Shown: positions 29,114 through 37,864, counted from the first letter of the stretch. The stretch is DNA of 64,000 nt from Lactobacillus helsingborgensis (GCF_000970855.1 NZ_KQ034047.1:223623-287622), one strand, 5' to 3'. The notes: generated by a model from the sequence alone, not told the origin. A program made the numbers and translations.

Positions 29114-30641
29114 GTGCGCTGCCTTCTTTCTTAACGCCAGTCATTAATAAACCTAACTCTTCATCACTGGTGTTTTCTGGCCTGACTTCGCCAGAAATAC
29201 TGCCATCGTGAAGTACAATAATGCGATCGGACAACTGCATAATCTCATCAAGTTCATACGATATTAGCAAAATTGCTTTACCCTGAGCTCGTTCATTTAG
29301 AAGCTGATTATGAATGTATTCGATAGCACCAACATCAAGTCCGCGTGTCGGCTGAAAAGCAATAATTAAATTGCTGTTGCGGCTTAGTTCACGGGCAATA
29401 ATCACTTTTTGCTGATTACCACCGGATAAATCACTGACAGGTACTCTTTCACTTGTGGTTCTAATATCAAATTGCTTAATTAATTTTTGAGCATGTTCAT
29501 GAATGACATCATAATGCATGACATTGTGGCGTGAAAATGGTTCTTGATAGTAAGTTTGTAAAGCCAAGTTATCAGAAACAGAAAAAGGTAAAATTAAGCC
29601 ATATTTTTGCCTGTCAGCAGGAATATATGACACGCCCTTTTCAGTAATTTGACGCACTTTATGGTTGGTCATATCTTCACCGTCGATGATAATTTTGCCA
29701 GAATGAACATGCTGCAAGCCTGTTAGCACCCTCGCCAGTTCATCTTGACCATTGCCATCAATACCGGCAACTCCCAAAATCTCACCAGCATGTATTTCAA
29801 AGGACATCCCTTTAATTACAGCAACGTTTTGTTTGTTTTTAACTTGTAAATTTTCAACTTGCAACATTGTCTTACCAACTTTTTCAGTTGGTTTATTAAG
29901 CTCCATGTTAACGTGGCGGCCAACCATCAATTCTGCCAACCGGTTATTATCAACGTTAGCGACATCAAAAGTCCCTACGCTGCGACCAGCCCGAATAACA
30001 GTCACACGGTCAGCTGAACGCTCAATTTCTTCTAATTTATGAGTAATTAAAATAATCGATTTACCCTCTTTAGCTAGCTCATGCAAAATTTGAATAAATT
30101 CAGTAATTTCCTGTGGAGTTAAAACCGCAGTGGGTTCATCAAAAATCATAATATCGGCACCACGATACAAAACTTTAAGTATTTCCACTCTCTGTTGCTG
30201 TGCCACAGTAATCTCACTTATTTTTTTCTGAGGATCAACATTTAAGTTATAACGTTCAGATAAAGCTTTAATCTGCTGCTGAGCCTTTTTTAAATCTAAT
30301 TTGGGACCCTTAGTTGTTTCGTGACCCAAAATAATATTTTCTAATACGGTAAAAGATTCCATCAACATAAAATGTTGGTGAACCATGCCTATACCCAGAT
30401 CTTTTGCGACAGTTGGATTTTTAATGTTAACTTTTTGTCCACGAACCAGAATAGAACCGGAAGTTGGGGTCATTAAGCCAGATAAAATACTCATTAAAGT
30501 TGACTTACCTGCGCCATTTTCCCCTAATAAAGCCAAAATCTCACCCTTTTTCAAAGTCAGATTAATATCGTTATTGGCTTTAAAACCATTGAAATCCTTA
30601 ACAATATGGCGCATTTCTATTACGTTCGTCATATTTTCCAT
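29106..30641 (-). CDS. Nucleoside ABC transporter ATP-binding protein (two-domain)
   Basis: A sugar/nucleoside-type ATPase with two nucleotide-binding domains, 511 residues. Domain 1 has a Walker A GENGAGKSTLMS near residue 41 and Walker B IMIFDEPTAVL. Domain 2 has a weak Walker A (GIDGNGQDEL near residue 295), signature VSDLSGGNQQKV, and a Walker B in which the usual Glu is replaced (LIIAFQPTRGLD), so domain 2 is expected to be the degenerate site, as in related transporters. Corresponds to NupA. It sits behind the bmpA gene with an attenuating hairpin between. Confidence 0.92.
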   Translation of the reverse strand: MENMTNVIEMRHIVKDFNGFKANNDINLTLKKGEILALLGENGAGKSTLMSILSGLMTPTSGSILVRGQKVNIKNPTVAKDLGIGMVHQHFMLMESFTVLENIILGHETTKGPKLDLKKAQQQIKALSERYNLNVDPQKKISEITVAQQQRVEILKVLYRGADIMIFDEPTAVLTPQEITEFIQILHELAKEGKSIILITHKLEEIERSADRVTVIRAGRSVGTFDVANVDNNRLAELMVGRHVNMELNKPTEKVGKTMLQVENLQVKNKQNVAVIKGMSFEIHAGEILGVAGIDGNGQDELARVLTGLQHVHSGKIIIDGEDMTNHKVRQITEKGVSYIPADRQKYGLILPFSVSDNLALQTYYQEPFSRHNVMHYDVIHEHAQKLIKQFDIRTTSERVPVSDLSGGNQQKVIIARELSRNSNLIIAFQPTRGLDVGAIEYIHNQLLNERAQGKAILLISYELDEIMQLSDRIIVLHDGSISGEVRPENTSDEELGLLMTGVKKEGSALA

Positions 30642-30667
30642 TTTATGTTAATTTCCTTTTTTGTAAA

Positions 30668-30700
30668 AAACTCTTTGCATAAGAATACACAAAGAGTTTT
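30668..30700 (-). terminator. Attenuating terminator between bmpA and the ABC genes
   Basis: On the minus strand AAAACTCTTTG pairs with CAAAGAGTTTT and runs into TTTTTAC. It follows the lipoprotein gene and precedes the ATPase gene by about 27 bp, which would lower ABC subunit expression relative to the binding protein. Confidence 0.85.
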
Positions 30701-30715
30701 AATCAATAATTTACT

Positions 30716-31786
30716 TTATTTCTGCGCTACTTTTATTTTCCCTGAAACTACTTGCTGCTTGGCTTTTTCTACTGCAAGCCAAGCTTTTGATGTAAGATTA
30801 CCCTTCATAATCGAAACACCGTTGTCCTTTAATGAATAGACAAGATGTTTCCCTCCAGGGAATTTGCCATCAGCAGCATCATCAGCTAAAGATTTGGTCA
30901 CTACGTTTAAACCCTTTAGAACAGAAGTTAAAGTAAAGTTAGCCTTTTTACCATCTTTGGATTTATAGTTGCCTAAGTTTGTCTGGTCTACGTCAGCTCC
31001 AATTACCCAAACTTTCTTACTTTCCGGTTTAGTTTGATTAAGTGCTTTAGCTTCTTGGAAAACACCGTTACCCGCATTTCCGGCAGCTTGGAATATTACA
31101 TCACATTTGTCGGCATACATTGATTGCGCGATCGACTTAGCCTTATCAGTTGAAGTAAAGTTACCGATATATTGGATGCTGACAGTTATTTTTTTATGTT
31201 GAGCTTTAGCAGCATCTTTTACGCCCTGTTTGAAACCTGCTTCAAAAGTATCAATGACAGCTGATTTAGCTCCACCAATGAAACCAACTTTATTAGTTTT
31301 GGTTGAATAAGCAGCAGCTACACCACCTAGATAAGATGATTCATTACTCTTGAAAGTAACAGATGCTACATTTTTTTGACCAGGTACTACATCGTCAACG
31401 ATTACAAAATTTTTCTTAGGATTTTTCTTAGCAGCAGCCTTAACTGAATCTTTTAACATATAACCGATACCAAAAATAGTTTGGTAACCAGATTTGGCAG
31501 CTTGATTAAAGTTAGGTGTGTAGTCAGCTGCACTGCTTGATTGAAAATACTGATAGCCTTTGCCTTGCTTAAGGTTATGTTCCTTACCGTAATCCTTGAA
31601 TCCAGCCCAAGCATTTTGGTTAAAAGATTGATCGTTAATACCATTACTATCTGTAATTAAAGCGATGCTATCCTTCTTATTTTGATTGCCTGTTCCCTGT
31701 TTTTTTCCCGAACAAGCATTCAAAAGCAAAGTGAACGAAGCCACCATTATTCCTAATGACAAAAATTTCGTAAATTTCTTACCCAT
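30716..31786 (-). CDS. BmpA-family nucleoside-binding lipoprotein (copy 1)
   Basis: A solute-binding lipoprotein of the BMP (PnrA/Med) family, 356 residues from ATG 31786, which has GGAGGG seven bases upstream. The lipobox LLLNACSG gives a lipidated Cys near residue 23. Then SIALITDSNGINDQSFNQNAW, the family's start of the mature fold. The BMP features VKAAAKKNPKKNFVIVDD and FIGGAKSAVIDTFEAGFKQG follow. The closest gene is a paralogue directly upstream, with the ABC subunits directly downstream, so it is the likely partner of that transporter. Confidence 0.93.
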   Translation of the reverse strand: MGKKFTKFLSLGIMVASFTLLLNACSGKKQGTGNQNKKDSIALITDSNGINDQSFNQNAWAGFKDYGKEHNLKQGKGYQYFQSSSAADYTPNFNQAAKSGYQTIFGIGYMLKDSVKAAAKKNPKKNFVIVDDVVPGQKNVASVTFKSNESSYLGGVAAAYSTKTNKVGFIGGAKSAVIDTFEAGFKQGVKDAAKAQHKKITVSIQYIGNFTSTDKAKSIAQSMYADKCDVIFQAAGNAGNGVFQEAKALNQTKPESKKVWVIGADVDQTNLGNYKSKDGKKANFTLTSVLKGLNVVTKSLADDAADGKFPGGKHLVYSLKDNGVSIMKGNLTSKAWLAVEKAKQQVVSGKIKVAQK

Positions 31787-31904
31787 GATATTACCCTCCA
31801 CAAAATACGAACTTTTCAATACCAATATTATAATAAAATACGTATTAATTCAAGATATATTTTTTTGTGGTTGTTTATAGGTAAAAATGTTGGCATATTG
31901 CGAA

Positions 31905-32996
31905 CTATTTACTTGGATGAAGCGGGACTTTGATATTACCCTTAATAATTTCAGTGCGTGCCTGACGCGAATATTGCCATGCTTTTTCACTAATTTGTCC
32001 GCGTTTGATGGAAACACCATTAGTTTTCAAACCGTAAACTAACTGTTGACCACCAGGGAATTTTCCGTTATATGCACGATTAGAAATGTCCCGTGTTGCT
32101 ACATTTACACCTGTGATAACTGAAGTCAAAACAAAGTTATCTTTTTTACCGTCTTTAGCCTTGTAGTTGCCTAAATGAGATTGGTCAGAATCAACCCCGA
32201 TAGCCCAAACCTTTTTGGCAGCTGTTCTCGTCTGGTTAATTGACTTAGCCTCTTGAAACAGACCATTACCAGCTAAACCAGAAGCATGGAAGATAATATC
32301 TGCCTTTTTGGCATACATCGACTGCGCAATTGCCTTTTCTTTATCGGCACTCTTGAAATCACCTACATATTGATTTAACAGCGTAATCTTTTTATGCAAT
32401 CTTTTAGCTTGGTCATGAACGCCTTTAGTAAAACCGGCATCAAACAAGTCAATAATATTGCCGTGAGCGCCGCCAATGAAACCAATGACGTTAGTCTTTG
32501 TTTCCGTTGCTGCAACTACACCTGCCAAATAAGAAGCTTGCTCACTCTTGAAATTAGCTGAGGCCACATTCTTTTGCCCCTTAATTACTTCATCAACAAT
32601 GACGTAGTTCTTTTTTGGGTTCTTTTTAGCCGCTGCTTTAACAGCATCTTTTAAACTATAGCCAATGCCAAATATTGTCTGGTAACCGGCTTTACTTGCC
32701 TGATCAAAATTGGGCTCAAAATCTGCTGCGCTACCGGATTGAAAGTACTGGTAACCATTACGCCCGCGATTAAGATGATGGTCTTTACCATATTCCTTAA
32801 AGCCTTCCCAAGCAGACTGATTAAAAGAATTATCGTTAACACCCGCGGTATCAGTAATTAAAGCAATTGAGTGCTTGGCACTACTACTTGAATTATTGCT
32901 GCCACCTTGTTTTTTTCCTGCACATGCTGTCAGTGCCAGACCAGCTGCAACTGCCGCTAGACTAATGGAAAAGATTTTTTTGATTTTTGACTTCAT
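31905..32996 (-). CDS. BmpA-family nucleoside-binding lipoprotein (copy 2)
   Basis: A second BMP lipoprotein, 363 residues from ATG 32996 with AGGAGG seven bases upstream. Lipobox LALTACAG, then a Ser/Asn-rich linker and SIALITDTAGVNDNSFNQSAW. It is collinear with copy 1 over the full length and agrees at well over half of the positions by eye, so this is a tandem duplication that has since diverged. The differences lie partly in the ligand-facing loops (for example GGAHGNIIDLFDAGF against GGAKSAVIDTFEAGF), so different ligands are possible. It has its own promoter. Confidence 0.93.
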   Translation of the reverse strand: MKSKIKKIFSISLAAVAAGLALTACAGKKQGGSNNSSSSAKHSIALITDTAGVNDNSFNQSAWEGFKEYGKDHHLNRGRNGYQYFQSGSAADFEPNFDQASKAGYQTIFGIGYSLKDAVKAAAKKNPKKNYVIVDEVIKGQKNVASANFKSEQASYLAGVVAATETKTNVIGFIGGAHGNIIDLFDAGFTKGVHDQAKRLHKKITLLNQYVGDFKSADKEKAIAQSMYAKKADIIFHASGLAGNGLFQEAKSINQTRTAAKKVWAIGVDSDQSHLGNYKAKDGKKDNFVLTSVITGVNVATRDISNRAYNGKFPGGQQLVYGLKTNGVSIKRGQISEKAWQYSRQARTEIIKGNIKVPLHPSK

Positions 32997-33027
32997 ATTT
33001 TGACCTCCTGTAAATATCAACAGTAAT

Positions 33028-33055
33028 AACATACCATATTTAGTGGTTATGTCAA
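33028..33055 (-). promoter_or_regulatory. Promoter of the second bmpA-like gene
   Basis: On the minus strand TTGACA (33055-33050) and TATGTT (33033-33028) are 16 bases apart, about 30 bp before the start codon. Confidence 0.7.
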
Positions 33056-33195
33056 AGACAGGCTACAATATGGAGTATTGATCTATCAACGTTCTCATTT
33101 TTCATGAAAATGAATGTAAACTACATGTTATTCTTTTTTGTATACAACAAAGAAAAAATCCAAAAATTTTCGTATAGAAATGTTTTAATCCATTG

Positions 33196-33876
33196 TTAAT
33201 CTAATTTTTCTGAGAGATTATAATCTGCAATGCTATTTCTGATAGCAATTGCTTTTTTAAAATAATAATCCATATTTTTAATAAATTTATTCCACTCGAC
33301 CACAGTTATATAACTACTATTTCCGTGATAGACTTTTTTACCGGATACAAAGTCGACCATTGGTTCTTTGAGATTAAACATATTCCGAGCAATGATTTTG
33401 AAAGTCCGATTAACTGATATGTTGCGTACTAGGTGTTGCTGGTTATTTTGGTCAATATATTTCCAATAGTTAACAAAGTAATTATATTTACCGGAAACAT
33501 TAGGTAGTACAACTGCGATAATGGCGTTAGGCAAAGTCCTTTTACCTATTTTTGTCCGCGTTTTTAGTGACTGAGCAATCTCCCACGGTATCCACTGGTT
33601 TTTTTCTGCCTGCGCAAGATCAACCATATTGGGAGAAATCAAAACCAACGTAATTAACGAATCCCAAATCTTTTTTGCTAAACATTTTCTGATAGCTTCA
33701 TCTGTGAGTCCACTGTAATCTTCATTGGCAATTTCTGCTTTATTTACGTCATCCCCACTGAAACTAATTTTTTGCAAATAATCAACATAATCTCTGGGGG
33801 TCTGATTTTTACCGCCTTCTAGTTTGGCAACATCATGATCCTGATATTTATAAGATACAAAAATTTTATAACCCAA
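33196..33876 (-). CDS. Stand-alone TIR-like (DUF1863/ThsB-type) protein
   Basis: A 226-residue protein beginning GYKIFVSYKYQDHDVAKL, the first strand of TIR-like domains of the DUF1863/ThsB group. It continues with RDYVDYLQ, LITLVLISPNM and QWIPWEIAQSLK; the Glu in this last motif (residue 99) is the obvious candidate catalytic position. The C-terminal 90 residues are outside the TIR core. Such proteins generate NAD-derived signals in Thoeris anti-phage systems, but no ThsA or other effector lies within the flanking genes, so the role here is open. The start is TTG with AAAGGA about 11 bases upstream. Neighbours (bmpA, ogt) look unrelated. Confidence 0.78.
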   Translation of the reverse strand: MGYKIFVSYKYQDHDVAKLEGGKNQTPRDYVDYLQKISFSGDDVNKAEIANEDYSGLTDEAIRKCLAKKIWDSLITLVLISPNMVDLAQAEKNQWIPWEIAQSLKTRTKIGKRTLPNAIIAVVLPNVSGKYNYFVNYWKYIDQNNQQHLVRNISVNRTFKIIARNMFNLKEPMVDFVSGKKVYHGNSSYITVVEWNKFIKNMDYYFKKAIAIRNSIADYNLSEKLD

Positions 33877-34060
33877 TTTTTATTTTTCCTTTTAAATTAA
33901 TCATACAGACAATAATCGTTTAAACCTAAAATTATTATATAGTAATTGAGCGCAACTATCAGTACAATATGATATAGCTAATTTACGAAAATCGACTTTT
34001 GGTATATAACCATATTTAACAAGCGATCTCTTATATACTTAACAAAATAAAGGATTAAGA

Positions 34061-34594
34061 ATGACACTATATAAAACTCTTTATCAATCTCAATTAGGCA
34101 GCATTACGCTATTAAGCAACCAGCATTATTTATTAGGACTATGGTTTAACGATCAAAAATATTTTGGCGCCAACTACCACTTAACCAGCGTTAAAAGTTC
34201 TGTTAATAAACCAATTAAACTAGCTTTAAATTGGCTTTCTGCATATTTTGCCGGTCAAAATCCTGACCCACAGACTGTTCCTATTAAGCCCAATGTGTCA
34301 GTGTTTTCCCAGCAAGTACTTATAGAATTACAAAAAGTGCCTTACGGTGAACTGGTTACTTATCAAGAATTATCCGAGCGCGTGCAAAAAGGACAAAAAG
34401 ATAAAGTAAATAAAGCACGAGCTATCGGTGCTGCGATCAAACATAACCCCATTAGTTTAATTATCCCCTGTCATCGGGTAATCGGCAGCAATGGCTCTTT
34501 AACCGGTTACGCTGGCGGTTTAGACCGTAAAAGAGCGCTGCTAAAAATGGAAAATCCTCAAATTAAATTTTCTCAGCAATTGGCTTTTTTATAA
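34061..34594 (+). CDS. ogt: Methylated-DNA--protein-cysteine methyltransferase
   Basis: Direct repair of O6-alkylguanine by transfer of the alkyl group to an active Cys. The acceptor motif is IPCHRVIGSNGSLTGYAGG near residue 145, with the DNA-binding helix-turn-helix (KVPYGELVTYQELSE) before it. The length of 177 is typical of Ogt. The N-terminal domain is the short variable one. Monocistronic; ATG after AAAGGATTAAGA. Confidence 0.93.
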   Translation: MTLYKTLYQSQLGSITLLSNQHYLLGLWFNDQKYFGANYHLTSVKSSVNKPIKLALNWLSAYFAGQNPDPQTVPIKPNVSVFSQQVLIELQKVPYGELVTYQELSERVQKGQKDKVNKARAIGAAIKHNPISLIIPCHRVIGSNGSLTGYAGGLDRKRALLKMENPQIKFSQQLAFL

Positions 34595-34628
34595 AAACGC
34601 AAAAAAGCTGCATGAGGCTACACGCAGT

Positions 34629-35303
34629 TTAAACATTCCATTCAGCCATAAATTCTGTCACATAATTACGCATAAATTCTGTTCTTTTTTGTGCTTCTTT
34701 TTTTCCACTAGCAGTATTCATTAAGTCAGCCAAATGAAATAATTTTTCGTAGAAATGGTTAATTGTTGTTTCTGTGTGTTCACGGTACTGATCGTGACTT
34801 ACAAGCTTCTGTGGTTTAATTTTCGGATCATAAATCACATTTCCATGAGCGCCGCCGTAAGTAAAAGCACGAGCAATACCAATTGCACCCAAACTCTCAA
34901 TGCGGTCAGCATCTTGCACGTATTCTCCAGATACTGGTAACTGATAGTGGTGCTCGATATTAGCGGAAAATGACATATGTTGCATAGTAAATAAAATATC
35001 TTTAGTTTCTAACGAGGTAAAGCCTACTTGGGGAAGCAATTCTTTAATATCAGCTAAAACTTGGTCAGGGTTCGCACAAATTTTTTCGTCAATAGTGTCA
35101 TGCAAATATCCTGCAGCTTGAATAATAGCAACCACGCGGCTATCTGTATGTGCATCGGGATTGTCCTGCAAATACATCTTGCTGGCCAAATGTGCTACCC
35201 GTTGACCATGATAAAAATCATGACCGGTTTTTTCATCTTGCAGCTGCTTTTTGACAAATTCAGTAACTTTAGTTAAATCCAAATTAATTTCCTTCCCAAT
35301 CAA
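34629..35303 (-). CDS. HD-domain phosphohydrolase
   Basis: A 224-residue HD-superfamily hydrolase. Metal ligands: GHDFYHGQRVAHLA near residue 30 (first His), YLHDTIDEK near residue 68 (HD pair), and the late Asp in YVQDADRIESLGAIGIARAF near residue 135. The layout matches the YedJ/YueE group of small HD proteins annotated as nucleotide or metal-dependent phosphohydrolases; the substrate is unknown. It ends close to ogt, tail to tail. Confidence 0.88.
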   Translation of the reverse strand: MIGKEINLDLTKVTEFVKKQLQDEKTGHDFYHGQRVAHLASKMYLQDNPDAHTDSRVVAIIQAAGYLHDTIDEKICANPDQVLADIKELLPQVGFTSLETKDILFTMQHMSFSANIEHHYQLPVSGEYVQDADRIESLGAIGIARAFTYGGAHGNVIYDPKIKPQKLVSHDQYREHTETTINHFYEKLFHLADLMNTASGKKEAQKRTEFMRNYVTEFMAEWNV

Positions 35304-35466
35304 TAAATTATTTTTATTAAAACTAGCAATAAAGAAGTTTATATTACAATTTTCTTATGCTCATTGCTTTTAAAATATCTCACTAGTTTTAACATTTTAG
35401 AATGCCACCATATTAATTCCTGCTTTAGAGTTGATTTAAAGCAACTATTTTTGTTTTTTTGACTAC
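35304..35466. other. Short AT-rich intergenic stretch
   Basis: Upstream of the HD gene; no structure or open frame seen beyond a likely promoter region for that gene. Confidence 0.4.
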
Positions 35467-35527
35467 AAAAAAGATAGACCTAAAGTGTAGTAATCAATAG
35501 TACTTGCTTAATAGTCTATCCCTTTTT
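35467..35527 (-). terminator. Probable terminator downstream of the RNase H-like remnant
   Basis: On the minus strand AAAAAGGGATAGAC pairs with GTCTATC and a T run, with a 34-base loop that contains further short complementarity. It lies 80 bases after the end of the decayed gene. Confidence 0.55.
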
Positions 35528-35606
35528 GTTAATTTGACCAAACTTTCTTTCATATTAGTCAAAATGCACTAACAAATCTTGGTATAAATAATAGTAGAAT
35601 GTTACA

Positions 35607-36197
35607 TTAATGTGATGTTTTATATCCAGTTTGGCTATTCACAAACTCTGTTACCTGATTCATACCTTCACTGAATTCAGGAGTTGATTTGGAATAAAAC
35701 AACACTTTACTCCCTGAGAAATAATCTTCAACTGCATGAAAAATAATTAATCACTCGTCTAGATCTATGATTTTTTTATTTTTTGATCTTGTCCATCTAT
35801 TTTCCTGCCAACTTTTACCCCATTCTGTAATACCACCAAACAGATCATTGTAATCAGTAACAAAAAGTAATTTATGTCTATCTATTTGTAAATTAATTAA
35901 TCCAGTCATTGCTTGAATAATAGCTTCTAAAGTCATTCTATTTTGTGAAAATCCTTTTAACTCGGTATTGGAATGGTCTTCATATTGCTTATCAGGTGTT
36001 TTAATATAATACATCCAAGCAGATTTATCATCACTTTTAGCTTCACTATTTCCATTACTGCAGCCACCCTTAACATATATGATTGCCGCAAAATCTTCAT
36101 TTTCACTACCGAAACCATCATATGGCTGTAACAAAAAATTTCTTAAACCAATTGATTTTTCGTCTAAGTCCTTTTTTATGACTATTTTCTCGTTCAT
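35607..36197 (-). pseudogene. Decayed RNase H-like gene split by an in-frame TGA
   Basis: The first open part (35751-36197, 148 residues) aligns by eye with type 1 RNase H: YVKGGCSNGN in place of the YTDGSC strand, NRMTLEAIIQAM in place of NRMELMAAI, FVTDYNDLFGGITEW in place of LYTDSQYVxNGITEW, then GKSWQENRWTRSKNKKI. After the TGA at 35751-35753 the same frame stays open for another 47 codons to TAA at 35607, and these (FHAVEDYF..VLFYSKS.) fit where the last RNase H strand and helix should be. Catalytic residues are mostly gone: the first Asp is absent, the Glu is shifted, the second Asp (VTD) is kept. A good AAGGAA site precedes the ATG. So this reads as a pseudogene or a catalytically dead shortened protein. 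Confidence 0.75.
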
Positions 36198-36240
36198 GGC
36201 TTTTTCCTTCTGTTCTTGATAAAGTTCTTACTAAAATTAA

Positions 36241-37086
36241 CTACATATCTAACTTTTTATGAGCCGGTTTAAATTTATGGCTCTTAGTAATTGTGCCCAT
36301 GTGATCATATTTAACTGTTGCCCGTTTAAATTGATTCAAATCTTCGGTCTTAATATAACTCACAACTAATTCACCATTTGGCACGTAGTTGTACAGCGGA
36401 TAATAATTTTCGTAGGTATCAGTGCCGTCAACTCTAAATTTTATTGGCGTAAGCCCAATCCAGAAGCCCTTATACTTACCACGTGTCTGCCCATCTTCTT
36501 TGAGGGTAACAGTAAAGGTGGCATCTTCTTTATTACTATAAATGACATTTTCTTCGGTAAATGCGCGACCATATTCATTATCTAATTCTGTGTAACCATT
36601 CCAGGCGTTTGCCAAAGAACCAAGATAATCATGGACTGTAGCATGACCTTTTTTAAACTTGTAGCCATAAGGCACATGACAATACTCTGCTGGAATCATG
36701 TACTTTGTTTTTCCATCTCTGTTTTCAATATTGCTAATGAAATAACGTTTACCAGCAATTGTTCCGGCACCTACAAAAATATCCCAGTCATCAACTCCTG
36801 GGTCAGACTTAGTTCCTGTCCTTTTATGTGATTTAAGATAGCGATATGCTTCAACATTATCGCCAGGAACAAAGCTTGCATACCACTTTCTTGCTTTAAT
36901 ATAATGAGCACCAGGTTTTTTAGATAGCTTCTGTAACTTGTTAAAATCCTTTGTCGTTGCAACTGGTAAAGGCGGTAGCGGCTTGGCAGCAACTGGATGA
37001 GAATTCAAGCCAACTAGCGCAGCAGAGCCTACGGACAGCATCACTCCCACAATTAACAGTTTCTTGATTGATTTGATCTTCTTCAT
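36241..37086 (-). CDS. Secreted protein of unknown function
   Basis: 281 residues with a signal peptide: basic MKKIKSIKK, hydrophobic LLIVGVMLSVGSAALVGL, and a cleavage-like region before AAKPLPPLP. The mature part is rich in Tyr, Lys and Gly and of mixed alpha/beta look (DWDIFVGAGTIAGKRYFISN, FKKGHATVHDYLGSLANAW, YYPLYNYVPNGELVVSYI) with no anchor motif. I do not recognise the family; size and style are like other small exported lactobacillar proteins. AAGGAAG precedes the ATG. It is 43 bp downstream of nothing cotranscribed that I can identify; the RNase H-like remnant follows it on the same strand after 43 bp and may have shared its transcript. Confidence 0.7.
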   Translation of the reverse strand: MKKIKSIKKLLIVGVMLSVGSAALVGLNSHPVAAKPLPPLPVATTKDFNKLQKLSKKPGAHYIKARKWYASFVPGDNVEAYRYLKSHKRTGTKSDPGVDDWDIFVGAGTIAGKRYFISNIENRDGKTKYMIPAEYCHVPYGYKFKKGHATVHDYLGSLANAWNGYTELDNEYGRAFTEENVIYSNKEDATFTVTLKEDGQTRGKYKGFWIGLTPIKFRVDGTDTYENYYPLYNYVPNGELVVSYIKTEDLNQFKRATVKYDHMGTITKSHKFKPAHKKLDM

Positions 37087-37328
37087 AGCAGATAAACTTC
37101 CTTACTTTAAGATATAACTTAATTTTTCCTATATTAGATTACATACCTAACACTATTAGTTATATAATTAACTAGCAATTTAAGCAATATAAAAAAGCAA
37201 TTAATCACATTTATTTGTACTTTGCCTAACGCATTGTTCATCAAAAGCATTGCTGGCTTTAATTCTACTAAAATTTTTTACAACTTAGTGAAGGACCTAA
37301 ATAGTTTTGGATAAAGCAATTATTATTA

Positions 37329-37381
37329 ATAAAAAATAACCTTCACTTATCTAAATCATAATTTGATAAATTAAGGTTATT
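37329..37381 (-). terminator. Terminator of tRNA-Thr
   Basis: On the minus strand AATAACCTT..TTTATC pairs with GATAA...AAGGTTATT and is followed by TTTTT. The remaining 240 bases between here and the secreted-protein gene hold nothing I recognise. Confidence 0.75.
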
Positions 37382-37389
37382 AAAAATTA

Positions 37390-37462
37390 AGCCACTTCCC
37401 AGATTTGAACTGAGGACCTCCTCCTTACCACGGCGGTGCTCTACCTCCTGAGCTAAAGTGGC
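37390..37462 (-). tRNA. tRNA-Thr (anticodon GGT)
   Basis: 73 bases with perfect 7-bp acceptor GCCACTT/AAGTGGC, D arm GCTC/GAGC, anticodon loop GTGGTAA giving GGT, and T arm CTCAG/CTGGG with one G-T pair. The anticodon stem CCGCC/GGAGG has a G-A mismatch at 29-41, and base 32 is G where a pyrimidine is usual. CCA is not encoded. It stands alone. Confidence 0.8.
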
Positions 37463-37477
37463 AAAATCAAACTCAAC

Positions 37478-37512
37478 AAAAAAGTATTCACTCTCGTGAA
37501 GCGAATACTTCA
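37478..37512 (-). terminator. Terminator of the YbjQ-family gene
   Basis: On the minus strand AAGTATTC and GAATACTT pair around a 13-base partly paired loop, followed by TTTTTTG. Confidence 0.8.
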
Positions 37513-37525
37513 AATAATACTATAT

Positions 37526-37864
37526 CTAGTCATTATCTGCAATAAATCTCACAGCTGTACCATAAGCAACAACGGATTGCATGTCGCCGCCAATCGAGCC
37601 TGAGTCAAAACGCATCATTACGATTGCGTCTGCACCTACATCTGCAGCACTTTGCCGTAACCTTTCCAATGCCTGACTGCGTGAATCTTCAAGCATTTTG
37701 GTATAACTCCGAATTTCACCACCAACCATTGACTTGAGACCTGCGCCAAAGTCTTTAATTAAATTTTTAGACTGCGTAGTTAAACCAAATACCTCACCAA
37801 TAATTTCATATTTTTTACCTGGTATATTTTCGGTAGTTGTTACTAAAATATCACTTCGAGCCAT
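37526..37864 (-). CDS. YbjQ/UPF0145 family protein
   Basis: A 112-residue member of the YbjQ (putative heavy-metal-binding) family. Family features: [20 protein letters not shown] at the start, then [19 protein letters not shown], and [15 protein letters not shown]. These proteins form pentamers in structures; no function is proven. GGAGAGTAAAAA precedes the ATG. It stands between the tRNA-Thr and a NUDIX gene, 72 bp from the latter. Confidence 0.9.
   Translation of the reverse strand: MARSDILVTTTENIPGKKYEIIGEVFGLTTQSKNLIKDFGAGLKSMVGGEIRSYTKMLEDSRSQALERLRQSAADVGADAIVMMRFDSGSIGGDMQSVVAYGTAVRFIADND

Noticed and set aside
27012-30641. Ribose or branched-chain amino acid ABC transporter
   Set aside because: Two BMP-family lipoproteins and a nucleoside hydrolase adjoin, which fits the nucleoside group instead.
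33096-33113. Palindrome CATTTTTCATGAAAATG upstream of the bmpA copy
   Set aside because: It is AT-rich, lies about 40 bp upstream of the -35 box and could arise by chance; no known operator matches it.
35751-35753. TGA as selenocysteine codon in the RNase H-like gene
   Set aside because: No SECIS-like hairpin follows, no selenium genes are seen, and the active-site pattern is already lost; a nonsense codon is simpler.
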